From JAVJSD01 sp040219575 (lineage in GTDB: Bacteria > Planctomycetota > Planctomycetia > Pirellulales > Pirellulaceae), in assembly GCA_040219575.1 (NCBI GenBank), contig JAVJSD010000140.1, positions 1 to 64,000 of the forward strand: a stretch of 64,000 nucleotides of DNA, in the 5' to 3' direction. A program made the position numbers and the translations under genes. The notes beneath the pieces were generated by a model, which saw nothing but the letters and a program-made list of their open reading frames with translations, was not told the origin of the DNA and ran no database searches. Positions within the stretch are counted from its first letter, which is position 1. Every line of letters starts with the position of its first letter. Positions 34,496 to 46,414 of the stretch are shown here, piece by piece.

Positions 34496-35716
34496 ATGCA
34501 ATACAGCTATACCGCCAAATCGTCGGCCGGCAGCGTCACCACCGGCAGTCTCGAAGCCGCCTCGCTGTCGCAGGTGCAGCAGCAACTGCGGGAGAAGGGG
34601 CTGTTCGCGCTCGAGGTGAAGCCGCAGGAGCGGCGGGCGGCGATGGGGCTGACGCCCCGCCGCGCGATGTGGCGGAAAGTCGCCAAGCGCGATCTGCTGG
34701 CGCTGACCTCGCAACTGTCGATCATGACCAAGGCCGGCATCGACGTCGCCGGCGCGCTGGAGTCCGCCGCTTCGCAGTGCCCCAACCCCACGCTGCGCCG
34801 CGCCCTGCAAGACATCCATCGCGACGTGGGGGGAGGCGCCTCGGTCTCGCAGGCGCTCAGCCGCCACGTGCATATCTTCGGCGAAGCTTACATCGCCAGC
34901 GTCGCCGCCGGGGAAGCGGCCGGGAAACTGCCCCACGTGCTGCAGCGATTGGCCAAGCTGCTGCGCAACGAGATTCGCCTCCGCGGCACGGTCCGCGGGC
35001 TGATGACGTACCCCGTCGTGCTGGCGACGGTGTCGTTCACCGTGCTGTGCGGGCTGGTGTTCTTCGTGCTGCCGCAGTTCGCCGGCATCTTCGAGCAATT
35101 CGACGTTCCCCTGCCGACGCTCACGCATTTGTTGATCGTCTGCTCCAGCGAACTGCGGGCCCGATGGTGGCTGTACATTCCGCTGGTCGTCGTGTCGGTC
35201 GTCGGCGGCGTGCTGTTTCAGCGCAGCGCGGTAGGGCGGCGGTGGACCGACTACGTCATGCTCAACCTGCCGCTCGTCCGCGACGTGACGCGGACCTTGA
35301 CCATGGGGCGCATCTTTCAATTGTTGGGCATCATGCTCGAGAGCGGCGTGCCCCTGCTGGAAGGCCTGCAGATGGTCCGCGCCTCGGTGCAGAACAGCCT
35401 GTTTCGCGACCTGATGACGTCGTTGGAACGCGAAATCCTCAACGGACGCGGCATGGGCGAAACGCTGGTTCGCTGCGACTTCATCCCGTCCTCCGCCGCG
35501 CAGATGGTGTCCACCGGAGAACAGACCGGCACGCTGGGGATGGTCACGCAGACGATGGGGGAATACTACGAGGAAGAAGGCGAGACCCGCCTGCGAGAAG
35601 TGGCGGCGATGATCGAACCGTTGATCATCGTCGTGATGGGCGTCGTCGTCGCCACCGTCGTGCTGTCCGTGATGCTTCCCATGTTCGATTTCGCAACCCT
35701 GGCCGGTAAGAAATAA
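34496..35716 (+). CDS. gspF: GspF/PilC inner-membrane platform protein
   Basis: 406 residues from the ATG at 34496, eight bases after the gspE stop (a TTG six bases earlier is an alternative). N-terminal ~60 residues have the GspF start (QYSYTAKSSAGSVTTGSLEAAS), followed by two T2SSF repeats: KAGIDVAGALESAA...VAAGEAAGKLP with TM helix VSFTVLCGLVFFVLPQF, and LESGVPLLEGLQMV...VSTGEQTGTLG with the C-terminal TM helix EPLIIVVMGVVVATVVLSVMLPMF. Acts as the membrane hub that couples the ATPase to pilin assembly. Confidence 0.96.
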   Translation: MQYSYTAKSSAGSVTTGSLEAASLSQVQQQLREKGLFALEVKPQERRAAMGLTPRRAMWRKVAKRDLLALTSQLSIMTKAGIDVAGALESAASQCPNPTLRRALQDIHRDVGGGASVSQALSRHVHIFGEAYIASVAAGEAAGKLPHVLQRLAKLLRNEIRLRGTVRGLMTYPVVLATVSFTVLCGLVFFVLPQFAGIFEQFDVPLPTLTHLLIVCSSELRARWWLYIPLVVVSVVGGVLFQRSAVGRRWTDYVMLNLPLVRDVTRTLTMGRIFQLLGIMLESGVPLLEGLQMVRASVQNSLFRDLMTSLEREILNGRGMGETLVRCDFIPSSAAQMVSTGEQTGTLGMVTQTMGEYYEEEGETRLREVAAMIEPLIIVVMGVVVATVVLSVMLPMFDFATLAGKK

Positions 35717-35736
35717 ACTCCTTGGAGATCAAAGCC

Positions 35737-36021
35737 ATGCTTTCTAGTTGGAGACTTCGTTCTAATTGGAGACCTCGTTCACGGCGCGGCTGGTTCGCGG
35801 CGCTGCTGTTTACAGCCCTCGTGTCGTTCACCGCGGGCGCCATGCTGCAGGGCACGCGTCAGGCGGAGGCCGAAGTTCGCGAAGAGCCTGTTCCCAAGGC
35901 GTTCCAAAGCGGCAGTGAGCGGTCGGAGGTGGTGCTCAAGGAGATGCTCGCCGTGCTCAAGACCATGGACCGTCGGCTGCAGCACTTCGAGGATGTACTC
36001 GACCGCGCCGCGCGAGAGTAG
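35737..36021 (+). CDS. Small membrane-anchored coiled-coil protein in the pilus cluster
   Basis: 94 residues from the ATG at 35737 (TTGGAGAT upstream). The N-terminus is basic and contains a tandem duplication visible in DNA (about 18 bp) and protein (SWRLRS / NWRPRS). One membrane segment (WFAALLFTALVSFTAGAML) is followed by a charged helix (VVLKEMLAVLKTMDRRLQHFEDVLDRA) with a coiled-coil heptad pattern. It is conserved in position between GspF and the PilM-like gene. No family recognised; it may help dimerise or tether the PilMNO complex. Confidence 0.8.
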   Translation: MLSSWRLRSNWRPRSRRGWFAALLFTALVSFTAGAMLQGTRQAEAEVREEPVPKAFQSGSERSEVVLKEMLAVLKTMDRRLQHFEDVLDRAARE

Positions 36022-36084
36022 CGCCCGATTCGATCGTCGCGGCGCAAACGCCGCAGGCCTCGCCCCTTCAGGGAGGGTTCAGTC

Positions 36085-37137
36085 ATGGTGCAAGCCCGTA
36101 AAGGATGGATCGGGGTCGACTTCGGCGCGGCGGCGATCAAGCTGGCGCAGCTGGAGCGCGACGCGGGCGGCGTGCGGCTGTCGGCGTCGGCCGTCGTGCA
36201 GCGGGAGAACCGCCCCGCCGCCGCGGAGGGCGACCCGCTGTGGAGTTTTCGAGAGGTCCAAGCCGCCCTGGCGCTCGACCCGCGATTCCACGGCCGCGCG
36301 TCGGCGTGCGTCCTGTCGCCCAGCAAGTCGGGCGTGCGCACGCTTTCCGTTCCGCCGGGAAGCGACTCCGAACGCCGCGCCATGATCTCCAACCAGTTGC
36401 TCGACGCGCTCGGCGCGGAGCTGGCGGAATGCGAATTCGATTTTTGGACCACCTCCTGCGACGGCGAAAGCGACGACGGCTGCGGCGCCGTGTTCGTCGC
36501 CCGGCGGGACGCGACCGAAACAGCCCAACACCTGGCCCGCGCCGGACTGTCTTGCGAAGTGCTCGACGGTGCGCCGTTGGCGCTCGCCCGCGCGGCGCAA
36601 TGGCGTGTCGCGCCGGGGGAGCTCGCGGCGGTGGTCGATTGGGGCTACACGCAGTCGCTGTTGACGGTCGTTCTCGACGGGCGGCCGGTCTTTGTGCGGT
36701 CGCTGCGAGACTGCGGCTACCAACGGCTGTTGTCGGCCGTGACTTCACAGTTGGGACTTTCGTCGCACGACGTGCAACAACTTCTCTCGCTGTACGGTGT
36801 GGCGTCGATCATTTCGCCCGGAAACGAGCAGGCGGCCGAGATGGCGCGGCTGTTGTCGCAACTGGTCGCCGAGCCACTGCTGGCGATGGAGCAGCAATTG
36901 GTTCGCACGCTGAACCATCTGCAACTGCATCGCCAGTCGTTGGCGCCCACCCGCATGCTGCTGTGCGGCGGCGGCGCCACGATCCACCACATCGACGCAT
37001 TGTTTTCGCTGCGGCTCGATCTTCCCGTCGAGGTGTGGCGACTATCGCCAGGTGTTGCTGAAACTCCATCGCCGCGGGGCGTCGAACCGATGCTCGCCGC
37101 CGCCGCCGCCCTTTCCGCACTGGCCTGGAACCCATGA
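36085..37137 (+). CDS. pilM: PilM-like actin-fold ATPase
   Basis: 350 residues. Starts with the actin/FtsA-type phosphate-binding strand GWIGVDFGAAAIKLAQLER; later LAAVVDWGYTQSLLTVV and the adenosine loop MLLCGGGATIHHI match PilM/FtsA-like proteins. PilM is cytoplasmic and binds the N-terminal tail of PilN; the next gene is PilN-like and overlaps by four bases (ATGA), which supports the assignment. GGGAGGG precedes the start. Confidence 0.9.
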   Translation: MVQARKGWIGVDFGAAAIKLAQLERDAGGVRLSASAVVQRENRPAAAEGDPLWSFREVQAALALDPRFHGRASACVLSPSKSGVRTLSVPPGSDSERRAMISNQLLDALGAELAECEFDFWTTSCDGESDDGCGAVFVARRDATETAQHLARAGLSCEVLDGAPLALARAAQWRVAPGELAAVVDWGYTQSLLTVVLDGRPVFVRSLRDCGYQRLLSAVTSQLGLSSHDVQQLLSLYGVASIISPGNEQAAEMARLLSQLVAEPLLAMEQQLVRTLNHLQLHRQSLAPTRMLLCGGGATIHHIDALFSLRLDLPVEVWRLSPGVAETPSPRGVEPMLAAAAALSALAWNP

Positions 37138-37757
37138 ACACGCACCTCAACCTGCTGCCCGTCGGCTATCTGCGAGCGCGGCTGATTCGCCGCCGCCTGG
37201 CGGTTTGGGCGCCGATCTGGCTGGCGCTGATCCTGCTGGGAGCGGCGAATTGGTGGGCCTCGTACGCCGCCTGCGACGAGGCGGCCGCGGCGCGCGAGGC
37301 GCGCGAGCGACAGTATCAACCGGTGCAGCGGACGACGACGCAAGTGAATGTTCTGCGCCGACAGATCGAGGAACTCAATAGCCGCGAAAACGTGCTCGAC
37401 GATCTGCTGGAGCCGCATCCGCCGCTATCCGGGCTGGGATTCATCGGCCGCAGCGCCGCCGCCTGCGGGGGCCGCGTGCGCGTCAATCGCATGGTGCTGG
37501 AGCGCAGCAAGACGACCGCGCCCGCCGCACGGCGGCAGACCGGCGCACCGCGGCAGGCTGGCGCCGCCGAGCACGCCTCGGACGCCGTCTCGCGAATCAC
37601 CCTCGACGGCGCCGGGCTCGACAACCAGGCCATCGCGGCTTTCGTCGAGGCGCTCAAGAGCACCGGCGCCTTTCGGCAGGTCGAGTTGAACTCGACCATC
37701 CGCACCGGCGACGAGATCGACGCCATGCGGACGTTCGTCGTCACCTGTGAGTACTGA
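37134..37757 (+). CDS. pilN: PilN-like inner-membrane protein
   Basis: 207 residues, start codon overlapping the previous stop. The N-terminus 'MNTHLNLLPVGYLRARLIRRR' contains the NLLP motif that PilN uses to bind PilM. One membrane helix (LAVWAPIWLALILLGAANWWA) is followed by a coiled coil (EARERQYQPVQ...VLRRQIEELNSREN) and a small C-terminal ferredoxin-like domain (AIAAFVEALKSTGAFRQVEL). Bitopic alignment-complex protein. Confidence 0.88.
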   Translation: MNTHLNLLPVGYLRARLIRRRLAVWAPIWLALILLGAANWWASYAACDEAAAAREARERQYQPVQRTTTQVNVLRRQIEELNSRENVLDDLLEPHPPLSGLGFIGRSAAACGGRVRVNRMVLERSKTTAPAARRQTGAPRQAGAAEHASDAVSRITLDGAGLDNQAIAAFVEALKSTGAFRQVELNSTIRTGDEIDAMRTFVVTCEY

Positions 37758-37786
37758 ATCCGTCTTCTTCCCGCTTCCTCCAACCC

Positions 37787-38407
37787 TTGAATTCCGGCGC
37801 GCACGTGGCAGGTCAAACGCGACACAAGGAACTGCGATCGCTTGGCTCGGCGCTGCACGGCGTGGGCATCATGGCGTCGTTCGCGCTGTTGGCGCTCGGC
37901 ACGGTGGTGGTCGTGGCGCCGCTGCGGGCGCGGCGCGCCGAACACCTGGAGCGCTGCGAGCATCTCGATCAGTTGATCGCCGGCCGAGACGGCGTCGAGC
38001 GCGAATGCGAACGCTTGACCGAGGAACTCGACGGCGTGCGCCGCCGCAAGGAAGAACTTCGACGGCGGATCACGGACTCGGCCCAGGAGGGAGAGTTTCT
38101 CCGACAAGTCAGCCAGGTCGCCGACAGCGTCGGGGTGCGGCTGCGCGAGTTCCGGCCGGGCGCCATTTCGCGGACGGGGCGGTACGGCACGATGCGGATC
38201 GAGTTGCGCTGCACGGGCGGCTATGGCGGCATCTGCGATTTTCTCGAGCAGTTGGCCGACTTGCCCCGACTGGCCACCATCGACCGGTTGGAAATCACCG
38301 CGCCCAATCGCGGCGACGAGTACTCGTTCGGCATGTCGCTCGACATCTACTTCGCGGCGGGCGACCTGGCCGATCGGGACGCCGGACAGGAGGGCGGCGA
38401 TGTCTAA
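37787..38407 (+). CDS. pilO: PilO-like inner-membrane protein
   Basis: 206 residues from a TTG at 37787; a GTG at 37805 is equally possible and neither has a Shine-Dalgarno sequence, so translation is probably coupled to the gene upstream. One membrane helix (GVGIMASFALLALGTVVVVAPL), a long coiled coil (about 55-105) and a PilO/GspM-type C-terminal domain (YGGICDFLEQLADLPRLATIDRLEIT). Pairs with PilN in the alignment complex. Its end overlaps the next gene by eight bases. Confidence 0.85.
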   Translation: MNSGAHVAGQTRHKELRSLGSALHGVGIMASFALLALGTVVVVAPLRARRAEHLERCEHLDQLIAGRDGVERECERLTEELDGVRRRKEELRRRITDSAQEGEFLRQVSQVADSVGVRLREFRPGAISRTGRYGTMRIELRCTGGYGGICDFLEQLADLPRLATIDRLEITAPNRGDEYSFGMSLDIYFAAGDLADRDAGQEGGDV

Positions 38408-39068
38408 CGGCTCACGTAAACTTCCCGCGGGAGTCACCCCGGGCAAGCTGGTGTTGATCGGCGTGCTGGGGGTGATCCTGGTGACGGTGCTGGTGATGCA
38501 GTTTGGCGGGCTGGGCGGGGACACCACCAACACGTCGAGCGAACCGCCCGCCTCCGGTCGCGGCCGCCAGACGGCGGCTTCGACCAAATCCACCACATCG
38601 ACCACGGCGACGACGACCGCCGCGCAAGGGCGAACCGAGGCGACCACTTCGACCTCCTCCATGCCGCCGCGCCCCCAGTGGGCCGCGATGACCGCCGCCG
38701 AAGTGCGCCAGCACGATCCCTTCGCGGTCTCGGCGGTGATGTCGCCCTGGTTGGGCCCCGAGCCGGTCTCCGCGCCCGACGCCCCCCAGGCGATCGACGA
38801 ATCGCAGCAACGGCGCGCGACAAAACTCCAAGAAACACTCAACTTCTTGCGGACGCATGGCGTCAGCGTGATCATCGACGACGAACAGAGCGACGGCGGC
38901 GCCGGGCCGACGGCGGTCATCGGCGATCAAACGGTGCGTGTGGGAGACCTCCTGGGCGGCTTTCGCGTCGTCGATATCAACGCCGAGGAGGGCGTCGTCC
39001 TGGAAGTCGTTGCCGAAACGGAGGACGCGGCCCCTCCATCAGTAGACTCCGGCGCCCCGGACCCGTGA
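38400..39068 (+). CDS. PilP/GspC-like membrane-anchored protein
   Basis: 222 residues. Short cytoplasmic tail, one membrane helix (LVLIGVLGVILVTVLVM), a long low-complexity linker rich in Thr, Ser and Ala (about 45-100), and a small C-terminal domain whose pattern 'AVIGDQTVRVGDLLGGFRVVDINAEEGVVLEV' is that of the GspC HR domain and PilP (a 'xxxGDxL-xGYxVxxIxxxxVxLxx' strand set). Such proteins link the inner-membrane complex to the secretin. Position directly before the secretin gene fits. Confidence 0.82.
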   Translation: MSNGSRKLPAGVTPGKLVLIGVLGVILVTVLVMQFGGLGGDTTNTSSEPPASGRGRQTAASTKSTTSTTATTTAAQGRTEATTSTSSMPPRPQWAAMTAAEVRQHDPFAVSAVMSPWLGPEPVSAPDAPQAIDESQQRRATKLQETLNFLRTHGVSVIIDDEQSDGGAGPTAVIGDQTVRVGDLLGGFRVVDINAEEGVVLEVVAETEDAAPPSVDSGAPDP

Positions 39069-39192
39069 AGCTTGGCAAACTCTCCGGCTGCGGGAATCGG
39101 CAGTCGTGACGAATGTGGCAATCGCCATGGATGAGACGAGTGCCTAATGCAACATTCCACCGAAGAATAATTAGAAGGAGAGTTCCTGAATA

Positions 39193-41136
39193 ATGCGGCC
39201 ATGGAAGGCGAATGCTGAAACGGCGATTCGCGCGGGGAGCTACGTGCTTTCGGCGCTGGTCGTCGTTACATTTTGCCTATTCCTCGGCGCCCGCCTGGGC
39301 GAAATGCACGGCGCTCCGTACTCCGCCGCCCCGCAATCCGCGGCTCCGCATCCGGTCGCTCCTCCTCGGCAAACGGCCGTCGCGGCGCCCCCCGCCGAGC
39401 GCGCCGGCGCGACGCGGCATCTCGACAACTTGCCGGGCCCCCTGGCCAACGCGTGGCGCCCTGTGAGTGTGAGTAGGAATGCGAATACGAATTCGAGTGA
39501 AGTTCGGCCGGTCACTCAGCTTGAGGAATTGAACGAGCCGGGACTGAAAGGACTGTTCAACCGTCTGCTTCCGAATCGGTCGCAGGGCGACCCCCTGCCA
39601 TCCGACGGCGAACCGCAGGCGCCGCCCGCGGAGATTCCCGGTCCGGCGGTCCCGCTCCCGCGGCAGCGTGAAAGCATTCCCTTCAGCGGCGAAGACGACG
39701 ACGTCCACGTGGGGGGCGACGTCGATCGCGTCACGCTGGTGGCCCGCGAGGCGCCGCTCAACAAGGTCATCGCCATGTTGGCCCAGCATATGCGGCTGAA
39801 CGTCGTGGCCTCCAACGACGCCGTCGCCAACGTCTCGATCACGCTCAAGAACGTCCCGCTCGACGACGCCCTGAACTCGATCCTGTCGGTGTCCGGGCAC
39901 ACCTGGACGCGGCACCGCGGCATCATCTACGTCACCAGTTCCTCGTCGCTGTCGAATCTCTCGCCGGAGACGCAGGGCCGCTTGCTGCGCGTGTTCCCCC
40001 TCAACTTCGCGCTCGCCTCGGATGTCGAGCCGGTGGTTCGCGGGCTGTTGTCGCCCGTGGGAAGAACCTTCTTCACGGCCAGCAGCACGGCCGACAACCG
40101 CAAGACGCAGGAATCGCTGATTGTCGAGGATCTGCCCGGCTACATCGACCGCGTGGCGCAGTACCTGGCGCACGTCGACATGCCTCCCCGGCAGGTGATG
40201 ATCGAAGCGCACGTGTTGGAGATCGATCTGGAGGACGGCATTCGCCACGGCGTGAATCTGAATTGGATCAACGAGATTGCCTCGGGCAACAAGGCGCAAT
40301 TCGAAATCCGCGGCATGGCCGACATGATGGCGGGGCGGGCGGCGCTGTTCACGTTCGAAGGTTCGGACCTGAGTTCACTGGTCGAATTCCTGCAAACCAC
40401 CACCGACGCCAAGACGCTGGCCTCGCCGCGGGTGATGGTGGTCAACGGGCAGGAGGCGCGGATCCAGGTCGGCCAGCAACTCGGCTTCCGCGTCACCACC
40501 ACCACGCAAACCAGCACGTTGGAAAGCGTCAACTTCCTCGACGTCGGCGTGGTGCTGCGCGTGACGCCCCGTATCGGTCCGCATGGCGAAGTGTTGATGC
40601 ACGTCAAACCCGAGGTCTCCAGCGGGTCGGTCAATCCCACCACCGGGCTGCCGGAAGAGGAGACGACCGAAGTCGAAACCGACATCCTGCTGGCCGACGG
40701 CCGGGGCGTGGTGATCGGCGGCTTGATCCGCGAGGACGTCTCCGACACGCAGAACAAGCTGCCCTGGCTGGGCGACTTGCCGCTCATCGGCCGGCTGTTC
40801 CAGCACCGCGAGAACAAGAACGATCGCACCGAGATCGTCATCGCGCTGGTTCCCCGCGTCGTCCCCTTCGACTCCCAGTACGACGCCATCAACAAGGCCG
40901 ACTACGATCGCGCCACCACGCCTCTGATCGATTGCGAGCTGAATCGCTTTCCCCGCAACGACAACTACATGATCCACGACGCCGTCCGCAATCCAATCCG
41001 GCCGCTGCAGACGTTTCGCTACAATCGCCCCCGCCTCTTCCGTCTGCCGCCCGTCGAGGAGCCGATGTGGATCGAAGAGCACGAGCCGGTCGTCCCCGAA
41101 CTCGCCCCCACCGAAGCGCTGCCGCCGCCGCGATAG
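39193..41136 (+). CDS. gspD: Secretin (GspD/PilQ family)
   Basis: 647 residues; AGGAG upstream. N-terminal hydrophobic segment (VLSALVVVTFCLFLGARL), a Pro/Ala-rich region to about 130, an N0/STN domain (about 175-260; VTLVAREAPLNKVIAMLAQHMRLNVVAS), an N1 domain (about 265-345; LPGYIDRVAQYLAHVDMPPRQVMIEAHVLEI) and the secretin barrel (about 350-560) with its signature VIGGLIREDVSDTQNKLPWLGDLPLIGRLFQHR and the end strand TEIVIALVPRVV. The C-terminal 80 residues are an extension (possible S-domain). Forms the outer-membrane channel of the machine encoded upstream. Last gene of the cluster. Confidence 0.96.
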   Translation: MRPWKANAETAIRAGSYVLSALVVVTFCLFLGARLGEMHGAPYSAAPQSAAPHPVAPPRQTAVAAPPAERAGATRHLDNLPGPLANAWRPVSVSRNANTNSSEVRPVTQLEELNEPGLKGLFNRLLPNRSQGDPLPSDGEPQAPPAEIPGPAVPLPRQRESIPFSGEDDDVHVGGDVDRVTLVAREAPLNKVIAMLAQHMRLNVVASNDAVANVSITLKNVPLDDALNSILSVSGHTWTRHRGIIYVTSSSSLSNLSPETQGRLLRVFPLNFALASDVEPVVRGLLSPVGRTFFTASSTADNRKTQESLIVEDLPGYIDRVAQYLAHVDMPPRQVMIEAHVLEIDLEDGIRHGVNLNWINEIASGNKAQFEIRGMADMMAGRAALFTFEGSDLSSLVEFLQTTTDAKTLASPRVMVVNGQEARIQVGQQLGFRVTTTTQTSTLESVNFLDVGVVLRVTPRIGPHGEVLMHVKPEVSSGSVNPTTGLPEEETTEVETDILLADGRGVVIGGLIREDVSDTQNKLPWLGDLPLIGRLFQHRENKNDRTEIVIALVPRVVPFDSQYDAINKADYDRATTPLIDCELNRFPRNDNYMIHDAVRNPIRPLQTFRYNRPRLFRLPPVEEPMWIEEHEPVVPELAPTEALPPPR

Positions 41137-41325
41137 CGGTGTCGTTTGTGCTGCTTCCGTGGCCGCGACAACAACGGCGGATACTCGCCGCGGACGAAAC
41201 GCCGAGGGAGTTCAGCCCGGCGTAGCCGTCGCCTTCCACTTTCGATGCGTCGCGCTGCGAGGTATCTTCAAGCGAAGACCCAGGACGATTCAGCGCAGGA
41301 CGATTCAGCGAACGAGGCGTTTGGC

Positions 41326-43521
<2,196 letters not shown>

Positions 43522-43580
43522 CGCGACGACCGCCGCATCGATTCGTCGCCCGCGCCTCGCGCCGTCGGCACAAGCGTCGG

Positions 43581-44411
43581 CTAGTCGGCCTCGCCGAGCC
43601 GCACCTGGTTCACGGTGAACAACCGCCAGGTGAGCGGGTGCGCCAGTCCAATCAGCCGTTTGTACCACGCCAGACGGTGCATCACGCCCGTGTAAAACGG
43701 GGCGTCGCCGAACCCGACGTACTTCTCCATCTTGAATCGCGGGTCCCACTGCTCGACATCTTTCGGATGCCGCAAGGAGAATCGCAGTTGCGCCCGATCG
43801 ATGGGTTGTCGCAGGTTCGAGTACCGCACGAACAACGGCGACTGCGCGTCGAAGATCACGCGGGCGCCGGGGAACTCGTCGGCGATTCGCTTGAGCACCG
43901 CGACGACTTCGCTGGACGACAGGAAGTAGAACACGCCTTCGACGACGAACAGATCGACCGTGGGCGCCGCTTCGCGGACCTTCGCCGTCCAATCGTCGTC
44001 CAACAGCGACGCGGCCAGCATGCGACGCCGATCGGTGGTTTCGAAGAACCGCCGACGCAGTTCGATCACCTCCGGCATATCGAACTCCAGCCAGCGCAGC
44101 GAGTCGTTGTCGAGTCGATCGAAGCGCGTATCGAGTCCGGCGCCAAGTTCGACCACCGACAGGTCGGGGCGGTCGGCCATCAGTCCCCGTGTCAACTCGT
44201 CGAACACGCGCGAGCGAATGCAGTAATCGGCGATGGGGACGCCCCGCCGTTCGAAATCGCTGAAGTTGTAGTCCAGCGAATCGACGATCGCAGCCGACGT
44301 TTCGTCGCGCAGAATAGCCTGCGGATGACGCGCTTCGACGGCCCGCGCCCACAGCGGCATCAGCAGCGTCGCCTGCGGGCCCTGCAGTTCCTCGATTTTG
44401 ATCTTGTTCAT
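43581..44411 (-). CDS. SAM-dependent methyltransferase, LCM family
   Basis: 276 residues from the ATG at 44411. SAM-binding motif of the leucine carboxyl methyltransferase/TcmP group: LSVVELGAGLDTRFDRLDN with the paired LRWLEFDMPEVIELRR and the later VVEGVFYFLSSSEVVAVLKRI. These enzymes methylate carboxyl or hydroxyl groups of small molecules (polyketides, mycolate-like lipids). The substrate is not predictable here. Convergent with the molybdopterin gene; single gene. Confidence 0.92.
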   Translation of the reverse strand: MNKIKIEELQGPQATLLMPLWARAVEARHPQAILRDETSAAIVDSLDYNFSDFERRGVPIADYCIRSRVFDELTRGLMADRPDLSVVELGAGLDTRFDRLDNDSLRWLEFDMPEVIELRRRFFETTDRRRMLAASLLDDDWTAKVREAAPTVDLFVVEGVFYFLSSSEVVAVLKRIADEFPGARVIFDAQSPLFVRYSNLRQPIDRAQLRFSLRHPKDVEQWDPRFKMEKYVGFGDAPFYTGVMHRLAWYKRLIGLAHPLTWRLFTVNQVRLGEAD

Positions 44412-45043
44412 GGGGACGTCGTTGGGGGGATGGGCGCGGCGGTCGAAAGCCGCTGTCGAGGCGACGCAAGTCCTTCGCATTCGACCACTTGCGCGTTCCG
44501 GTGGCAGTCATTCCCAGACTAGCCGGCGCGGCGCGTGGGATCAAGCTGACCCGAGGACGCGTCCGGCTGCGTCGCCCACTATTTTATCGCCACAGTCGCT
44601 CTATCCCGCGCAGCTTGCCATGGGTGGGCCGACGGGCTACGATGACGGGGCAGGGACGTCAGTCAGCACCCATGGCATGCACCGCTTGGGGGGCCGACAC
44701 ATCTTTTATCGGAGAATCTCGGCGTAGGGCCGAATTTCGAAGATTCTGATGGAATCATCGGGGGATGGATTCCAACCTATCGCGCGACCCGTTCTTCAAG
44801 GCGGCCAGGCGGATTAGGCAAACTCAAGCAGCGCTGAAGAATACGCCGATATAGACCTTTGGGCCTCTCGTTTGGCGGGACGGCGAGTCGCCCCCCCCGC
44901 GGAACGGTTTGAACGCAATTCGAGGAGTACAAGGAGCGGCGGCAAGCTTGGTGGCGCGTCGGTGAATTGACGCCAGGTGGCCGCGCTGAGGAATGAAAGA
45001 TGCAGGACGCGAACACCAAGGTTTTTCTACTGGGAGATTCGCG
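44412..45043. other. Intergenic stretch, 0.6 kb, between divergent genes
   Basis: Contains the promoters of the methyltransferase (minus) and glycosyltransferase (plus), neither recognisable. GGGAG at 45032-45036 is the ribosome-binding site of the latter. No cassette site, repeat or small gene was found. Confidence 0.4.
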
Positions 45044-46321
45044 ATGGAGATTGCATCCTTGGGGCTGTTGCTGGGCGTGGCGATCCTGCTGATCGCGCAA
45101 GCAGTATTCGTCGTGCGATTTCGCCGACTGATGCAAACGCACTCGACGCCCGCCGCCGAACCCGCTCCCGCCGCCGAAACCGCCGGCCTGCCAAGCGTCG
45201 CCATCGTGATGGCCGTTCGCGGCACCGATCCCTTCCTGCGGCAATCGCTCGACCGTCTGCTCAATCAAGAGTATCCCGACTTCAACATTCTGATCGTCGT
45301 CGACAGCCAAAGCGACGACGCCTGGAATGCGATCGAAGAAGCGCAAGCCTCGGACGATCAAGGCAGAATTCAAGTCGAAGTGCTGCGCAACCCGGCGCGA
45401 ACCTGCAGCCTCAAGAACAGCGCGCTGCTGCAGGCCATCGCCACGCTCGACGAAGACCGGGAAGTCGTCGCCTTCTTCGATGGCGACGTGCTCCCCTCCA
45501 CCACCTGGCTGCGAGACCTGACGGCGCCGTTGGCGGATCCCGCCGTGGGCGCCGTCACGGGCAACCGTTGGTACACGCCCGGCTGCGAGCAGCGGAAATG
45601 GGGCTCGGCGGTGCGCTACCTGTGGAACACCGGCGCGGTCGTGCAGATGTGGGTGAACCGCATGGTCTGGGCCGGCAGCATGGCGATTCGCCGATCGGCG
45701 CTGCGGGAAGACGGGCTGGTCGACATCTGGCGGAGGTCGATGTCCACCGACTCCGTCGTCTTCTCCGCGATGAAAAAGCAGGGGCTGCGCGTGGCCTACG
45801 CGCATGAAGTGATGATGCTCAACCGCGAGGAGATCGCCCTGCCGCAATTCACCCGTTGGGTCAGCCGTCAGTTGACCATGGCCCGACTCTATCACCCAAA
45901 ATGGTTCATGGTCGTGGGGCAGACCGCCGGCATCGCGGCGATTCAACTCGGCGGGCTCGCGCTGGCCGTCGCTTCGGTGGCGACGCAGCAGTGGGGGGCG
46001 CTCGGCATGTCGCTGCTGGCCGTGGCCCTGTACTGGGCGGTGTCGCTGCTGTTCGCGCTGATGATCGAACAGGGCGTTCGCGTCCAGTTGGCGCGGCAAG
46101 GCGAGCAACCGAACTGGTCGATCTTGAAAACCGTGCCTCGTCTGGCGATCGCGATGATCGTGACGAACACCATCTTCCCGGCGCTCATGCTGGTGGCCGC
46201 CACCACCCGCCGCGTCGTTTGGCGTGGGATCGCCTACGACGTCAACGGTCCCTTTCAGATCCAGCGGGGCGACTATCGACCCTTCCGCCACAGCGCGCCC
46301 CAGACCGATACGGTGGTTTAG
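45044..46321 (+). CDS. Membrane glycosyltransferase, GT2 family
   Basis: 425 residues from the ATG at 45044 (GGGAG upstream). N-terminal membrane helix (ASLGLLLGVAILLIAQAVFVV), GT-A domain with SVAIVMAVRGTDPFLRQSL, the first aspartate in ILIVVDSQSDD, DXD-type FFDGDVLPS (about residue 147) and the processive-type RWVSRQL motif (R-W of QxxRW form), then three to four C-terminal membrane segments. It probably transfers sugar to a lipid or growing glycan at the inner membrane. There is no other polysaccharide gene nearby to name the product. Confidence 0.93.
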   Translation: MEIASLGLLLGVAILLIAQAVFVVRFRRLMQTHSTPAAEPAPAAETAGLPSVAIVMAVRGTDPFLRQSLDRLLNQEYPDFNILIVVDSQSDDAWNAIEEAQASDDQGRIQVEVLRNPARTCSLKNSALLQAIATLDEDREVVAFFDGDVLPSTTWLRDLTAPLADPAVGAVTGNRWYTPGCEQRKWGSAVRYLWNTGAVVQMWVNRMVWAGSMAIRRSALREDGLVDIWRRSMSTDSVVFSAMKKQGLRVAYAHEVMMLNREEIALPQFTRWVSRQLTMARLYHPKWFMVVGQTAGIAAIQLGGLALAVASVATQQWGALGMSLLAVALYWAVSLLFALMIEQGVRVQLARQGEQPNWSILKTVPRLAIAMIVTNTIFPALMLVAATTRRVVWRGIAYDVNGPFQIQRGDYRPFRHSAPQTDTVV

Positions 46322-46414
46322 TCCGTCGAGAGTTTTCCGCCTCGACGGCCAACGGCGGCGCCTCGGTGGGTATGCTGGAAGCAGCCTCCTTCCGCCCGCC
46401 GAACCTCCAACCGT

